Shown here piece after piece: positions 60,346 to 64,000 of a stretch of 64,000 bases of DNA (position 1 is the first letter of the stretch; the number at the start of each line of letters is the position of its first letter). The stretch spans positions 1 to 64,000 of the forward strand of contig JAIYDP010000495.1 of NCBI GenBank assembly GCA_027487435.1, given 5' to 3'. Both the position numbers and the translations under genes were made by a program. The notes under the pieces were generated by a model. The model was not told where the DNA came from. It did no database searches and was given only the letters and a program-made list of their open reading frames with translations. The DNA is from Verrucomicrobiaceae bacterium (GTDB lineage Bacteria; Verrucomicrobiota; Verrucomicrobiia; Verrucomicrobiales; Akkermansiaceae).

Positions 60346-60904
60346 CTTCGCTTCCTTTCTGTTCTGCGGAATCTTTCGCCACCACGACATTTGCGGGGCG
60401 GAGCAAACGATCTTTTAATTTGAATCCCCGACGCGTAACCCGCAGGACGGTCCCCGGTGGCTTATCACTTGGCTCTTCGCTGATGGCTTCATGGAGATTT
60501 GGATCAAAGGGCAGACCCAAAGCGGGCACTTCTTCGACACCAAGGCCGCTGAGGAAGTCGGCCAATTGCTTCCGTACCATGTCCATGCCGATATAAATCA
60601 TGGAAGTCGTGTCTGATGCTGCAGCTTGCATACCCATCTCAAAGTTGTCCAAAATGGGCAAAAGCTCTTCCAATAGACCTTGATTGGCGTAGCGCATGGC
60701 CTCTTCGCGCTCGCGGGCAACGCGCTTGCGGAAGTTATCAAAGTCAGCGGCTCCACGCATCGCGACATCGCGCCAACGCGCCGATTCCTCTGCCAAGGCT
60801 TGGATCGTATCCACAGCCTGAGCGCCCTCCATTTCGTTCACATCTTGGCCATCGGCATGGCTTTCGTGTGTTGTTTGATTTGCTGTATTTTCTGTTTCGC
60901 TCAT
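60338..60904 (-). CDS. grpE: Nucleotide exchange factor GrpE
   Basis: 188 residues from the ATG at 60904. A disordered acidic N-terminus, long coiled coil ([30 protein letters not shown]) and C-terminal beta domain ([46 protein letters not shown]). It releases ADP from DnaK. Co-transcribed with dnaJ and rsmE. Confidence 0.95.
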   Translation of the reverse strand: MSETENTANQTTHESHADGQDVNEMEGAQAVDTIQALAEESARWRDVAMRGAADFDNFRKRVAREREEAMRYANQGLLEELLPILDNFEMGMQAAASDTTSMIYIGMDMVRKQLADFLSGLGVEEVPALGLPFDPNLHEAISEEPSDKPPGTVLRVTRRGFKLKDRLLRPANVVVAKDSAEQKGSEDA

Positions 60905-61013
60905 ACGAGGGATATTGGTAGCCGATAAAGTTGATTCGTCAATCCTGGAAAATATGCCGCCTTGGCACTTTGACAAATCGTCTCGCCTGCCTCACAGTCA
61001 CCTTCTACCCATT

Positions 61014-62087
61014 ATGTCGTCACCCAAATTATTCATCCCCGGCCCTATCGATGTATCTCCTGCCACTTATGCCGCCATGTCCCGAACGATGATTGGTCAT
61101 CGCGGTGCGGAATTTGAAGCGCTCTACGCTTCCACGCAAGCAGGTTTGCAAGCATTGGCCGGCACCGCACGTCCTGTTTTCCTTGCCACTTCTTCGGCAT
61201 GGGGCGTGATGGAGGCCGCAATTCGCAATCTTGCACAAAAAAAAGTCCTCAATCTCTGCAAAGGTGCCTTTTCCGATAAATGGTTTGATGTTACAAAAAA
61301 ATGCGGCTTTGAAGCGGAAAAAATCCAAGTCGAATGGGGGCAACCCATCGATCCTGAGGCCGTGCGCAGCAAGCTGCAAGAAGGTGGTTTTGATACCGTA
61401 ACTCTCATTCACAACGAAACATCCACCGGATGCATGAGCGACTTGCAGGCCATCGCCGCAGTCGTAAAATCCTTCCCGGATATCATGCTGATTGTGGATA
61501 CCGTTTCGTCCTTCTCGGCTGTGCCGATTTGCATGGACGAATGGGGCATTGATGTTTTGCTTGCTGGAGTGCAAAAAGCCATGGCACTGCCACCCGGCCT
61601 GGCGATTTTCGCGGTTTCTGCTGCCGCGATGGAGCGTGCGGCCTCGATCAAAAACCGGGGTTATTATTTCGATTTCTTGGAGTTCGAAAAAAACGCCGCA
61701 GCGAACAACACTCCCAGCACGCCAGCCATTTCGCTCATTTTTGGCCTCCAACACATTCTGCAAACCATTGCCGAAGAAGGAATCGAAAACCGCTTCGCCC
61801 GCCATCGCAGCAACAATGCCTTGATCGATGCTTGGTCACAGCGCCACGGCTTCGAGCACTTTGCCCCTGAGGGATTCCGTTCGGTTTCCCTTTCCTGTTT
61901 TCACACGCCCACGGGCTTTGATCAATCTGCCTTCATCAAGGCTCTGAAAACGAAGCACAATCTGCTCATCAACGGCGGCTACGGAAAAATCAAAGGCCTG
62001 ACCTTCCGCATTTCCAATATGGGAAATGAAACCAACGCCACCATGAACGAGCTCATCGCGGCGATGGACGACGTGCTTTCCGCCTAA
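61014..62087 (+). CDS. Class V aminotransferase (alanine-glyoxylate/serine-pyruvate type)
   Basis: 357 residues from the ATG at 61014. FIPGPIDVSPATYAAMSRTMIGHRGAEFEAL is the family N-terminus, VDTVSSFSAVPICMDEWGIDVLLAGVQKAMALPPGL contains the PLP-binding Lys (VQK), and the end, GGYGKIKGLTFRISNMG, is typical. It transfers an amino group between Ala/Ser and glyoxylate or pyruvate, or acts in the phosphoserine-related pathway. It is divergent from grpE. Confidence 0.9.
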   Translation: MSSPKLFIPGPIDVSPATYAAMSRTMIGHRGAEFEALYASTQAGLQALAGTARPVFLATSSAWGVMEAAIRNLAQKKVLNLCKGAFSDKWFDVTKKCGFEAEKIQVEWGQPIDPEAVRSKLQEGGFDTVTLIHNETSTGCMSDLQAIAAVVKSFPDIMLIVDTVSSFSAVPICMDEWGIDVLLAGVQKAMALPPGLAIFAVSAAAMERAASIKNRGYYFDFLEFEKNAAANNTPSTPAISLIFGLQHILQTIAEEGIENRFARHRSNNALIDAWSQRHGFEHFAPEGFRSVSLSCFHTPTGFDQSAFIKALKTKHNLLINGGYGKIKGLTFRISNMGNETNATMNELIAAMDDVLSA

Positions 62088-62162
62088 TTTCTTCCATCAT
62101 CCCGCAGAATATTTCTTGCGCCGAGCGTCGTTTCGGCGCATACATCTCTTGTCCACCATGAT

Positions 62163-62237
62163 GCCGCTGTAGCTCAGGGGTAGAGCAGCTCATTCGTAAT
62201 GAGCAGGTCGTCGGTTCAAATCCGACCAGCGGCTCCA
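62163..62237 (+). tRNA. tRNA-Thr (anticodon CGT), CCA encoded
   Basis: The acceptor arm GCCGCTG pairs with CAGCGGC; D arm GCTC...GAGC; anticodon stem GCTCA/TGAGC with loop TTCGTAA, giving anticodon CGT for codon ACG; T arm with GGTTCAAATCC. CCA is present in the DNA. Confidence 0.95.
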
Positions 62238-62264
62238 GCATGTGAGTGGATCATTTTACCCCGT

Positions 62265-62894
62265 ATGCCAGACTTGTCCCATGAAGATCATTTCCGATCT
62301 CTCGGCCACAGCATCATTTGCGGCATTGATGAAGCTGGTCGTGGCCCTCTTGCTGGTCCCGTTTGTGCGGCGGCAGTCGTGCTTCCCGTAGATTTCTCAT
62401 GCCCAGGACTCAACGATTCGAAAAAAATCAAACCAGCCCAACGCGACTCTCTTTATCATACCCTGACTAGCAATTCCTCTGTATTCTGGGCCAGTGCGAT
62501 CATCGAAGCAGCAGAAATTGACTCCATGAACATCCTCGCCGCAACCCACAAGGCCATGGCTCTCGCAGCAGCAGAACTGCAGGTTCGTTTTGCAACGCCA
62601 TTGCACCTTTGCTTAATCGATGGCCTAGCCGTCCCACGCTTTCCATTGCCAAGTCATGCCATCGTCAAGGGTGACAGCATTTCTCTATCGATTGCTGCTG
62701 CCAGCATCATTGCCAAAGTCACACGAGATCGCATCATGCATTCCTATGCCCAAGAATTTCCTGAATACGGATTTGAACGCCACATGGGCTATGGCACCAA
62801 ACAACACCTTACCGCACTTACCACCTATGGGCCTTGCCGCATTCATCGTCGCTCGTTTCAGCCCGTATCTCAACTCACCCTGCCGCTTGAGTGA
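62265..62894 (+). CDS. rnhB: Ribonuclease HII
   Basis: 209 residues from the ATG at 62265; the frame from 62199 would start inside the tRNA. The catalytic DEAGRGPLAGPV is near residues 25-36, followed by SIAAASIIAKVTRDR and YGFERHMGYGTKQH. It removes ribonucleotides from DNA. It is followed at once by the YraN gene. Confidence 0.95.
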   Translation: MPDLSHEDHFRSLGHSIICGIDEAGRGPLAGPVCAAAVVLPVDFSCPGLNDSKKIKPAQRDSLYHTLTSNSSVFWASAIIEAAEIDSMNILAATHKAMALAAAELQVRFATPLHLCLIDGLAVPRFPLPSHAIVKGDSISLSIAAASIIAKVTRDRIMHSYAQEFPEYGFERHMGYGTKQHLTALTTYGPCRIHRRSFQPVSQLTLPLE

Positions 62895-63267
62895 CCGCCA
62901 CGGCAACGCATGGAAGAATCAAGTAGTTGGCGCTTTCGGCGAAACCGTTGCCTGCCACTGGCTCCGCGCGCACGGTGGGAAAATTCTCTATCAAAACTAC
63001 CGAGCCCCGGATGGTGGAGAGGTGGACATCGTTGCTCGCAGCGGCAATTTACTTCGTTTCATCGAAGTAAAAACACGTCGCGCTGGAGGCATAGGACGGC
63101 CACTTGATGCCGTGGATCGCGCCAAGCTGGCACTCATTGAGCGCGGAGCGAATTCATGGCTCAAACGATTAAAAAGAAGAGATCTCCCATGGAGATTCGA
63201 TGTCATCGAGGTCATCCTTACGGAAGGAGCCAAGCCCGATGTTCATCTTGTCGAAAATGTCCTTTGA
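62827..63267 (+). CDS. YraN/UPF0102 family endonuclease-like protein
   Basis: The frame runs in from far upstream, so the start is uncertain: ATG 62827 (146 aa) overlaps rnhB, and a TTG at 62887 would give 126 aa, nearer the family norm. The PD-(D/E)xK-type core is clear: GAFGETVACHWLRAHGGKILYQNYRAPDGGEVDIVARSGNLLRFIEVKTRR. Predicted nuclease of the UPF0102 family, often beside rnhB. Function unproven. Confidence 0.9.
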   Translation: MGLAAFIVARFSPYLNSPCRLSDRHGNAWKNQVVGAFGETVACHWLRAHGGKILYQNYRAPDGGEVDIVARSGNLLRFIEVKTRRAGGIGRPLDAVDRAKLALIERGANSWLKRLKRRDLPWRFDVIEVILTEGAKPDVHLVENVL

Positions 63268-63381
63268 TTTTTTCCCGATAAATTCCCAACACAGAGACTT
63301 GCCAAGCAATGCTTTGCCTTGCAAGATGTCGCCGCAAAATTGGTTCATACTCCGAACAGAACGTTACAACTGATAAATCCC

Positions 63382-64000
63382 ATGGCAGAAATCACTGAAC
63401 TCGAACTTCCACAAAACGTAAAAAGCTTTTGGCTCAAAGCAAAAAGTGCAGTGGAAATGAAAAACCACGGCTACGCAGTAAGCCTCATTCAAGCGATCCT
63501 CAAGGATCATCCAGGCTTCCTCGTCGGCAGAGAAATGATGCGAAATTGTGAAAGCGTCATTACGGGTGGACCGAAGAAAAAACAAAAAATCTTCGGTATG
63601 GAAACCAACAGCGGTCCGGGCATGAAAATCCAAAGCACCGCGAAAAAGGATCCAGCAGGTGCCGTTTTACTCATTGAGAAAGAACTCGAAAAAGATCCCT
63701 ACAACATCGCATTCAACGAGTTACTGCACGATTGTTTCCTCGCCATGGAACTCTTTGAGAGCGCAGCTTTCGCTTTAGAAACCTTACGCAAAGGACATCC
63801 GGATAACACCAAGTCCATGCACAAGCTCGCCACCTACTACATCACTCGTGGTCGGCCCGATGCTGCGGGAGATGTTTATACCGACATTCTCAAAGCCGCA
63901 CCTACTGACGGCATTGCCATCAAAGGCTCGAAGGACTGCGCCGCGCAGCACTCCATGCAACGTGCCAAATGGGACGAAAATAGCGATGTCAAAGACATCA
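63382..64000 (+). CDS. TPR-like protein, N-terminal part (runs off the window)
   Basis: An ATG at 63382 opens a frame with no stop up to base 64000 (206 residues so far). Pairs of helices (WLKAKSAVEMKNHGYAVSLIQAILKDHPG, AFNELLHDCFLAMELFESAAFALETLRKGHPDN, MHKLATYYITRGRPDAAGDVYTDILKAAP) look like tetratricopeptide repeats. No signal peptide. Function unknown. Confidence 0.82.
   Translation, partial: MAEITELELPQNVKSFWLKAKSAVEMKNHGYAVSLIQAILKDHPGFLVGREMMRNCESVITGGPKKKQKIFGMETNSGPGMKIQSTAKKDPAGAVLLIEKELEKDPYNIAFNELLHDCFLAMELFESAAFALETLRKGHPDNTKSMHKLATYYITRGRPDAAGDVYTDILKAAPTDGIAIKGSKDCAAQHSMQRAKWDENSDVKDI

Overview
The window looks like a chromosomal segment of a Verrucomicrobiota bacterium, probably near Akkermansiaceae/Verrucomicrobiales. 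That placement is an inference. It rests on a PEP-CTERM protein with a short RRKR tail, a giant heparinase-like protein carrying autotransporter-associated beta-strand repeats beside a sulfatase, a Tat-exported Gfo/Idh/MocA protein, DUF6261 and an NPYEPP-type small membrane protein.

The main feature is a pair of integron-type gene-cassette arrays with no integrase in the window. The left array (1-7715, + strand) and the right array (18337-29474, - strand) contain about 29 small genes. These are separated by imperfect palindromes of about 86-129 bp that have attC architecture: an outer R'' box ending in AAC, an inner stem with one unpaired base, a loop, and an outer R' box beginning with GTT. 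I name sites L0-L14 and R1-R16, numbered in cassette direction; each carries the number of the cassette it terminates. The decisive observation is that the R'' box at the end of a cassette is complementary to the R' box at the start of the same cassette, not to the R' box physically next to it. This is expected if cassettes moved as circles. Cassette contents are typical: a C5 methyltransferase/HNH restriction pair, two GNAT acetyltransferases, a VOC protein, a TIGR02391-type protein, a possible SUKH protein, a two-gene membrane GAF-like unit, and many small secreted or membrane proteins of unknown role. Several proteins read into the attC and take their C-terminal tails from it. The arrays point at each other, and both inner ends are half attC sites.

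Between the arrays (7.98-18.2 kb) lies an ordinary core block: a thioredoxin-like protein, D-Ala-D-Ala carboxypeptidase, superoxide dismutase, pssA-pth-rpsF-ssb, a papain-like peptidase with EF-hand loops, SppA and a Gfo/Idh oxidoreductase.

From 29.7 kb to the end is core and accessory chromosome: a pseudouridine synthase, glutaminyl cyclase, ParB, a lactonase, a fused exonuclease-DNA ligase, SRPBCC, SDR, a photolyase-family protein, GT9, a PEP-CTERM protein, rhomboid, KatG, sulfatase, a 2577-residue heparinase/beta-repeat protein, DUF6261, RsmE, DnaJ-GrpE, a class V aminotransferase, tRNA-Thr(CGT), RNase HII, a YraN-family protein and a partial TPR-like gene. The intergenic spaces hold a MITE-like element, a cluster of GACATGTC palindromes, and three tandem arrays with periods of 41, 21 and 41 bp.
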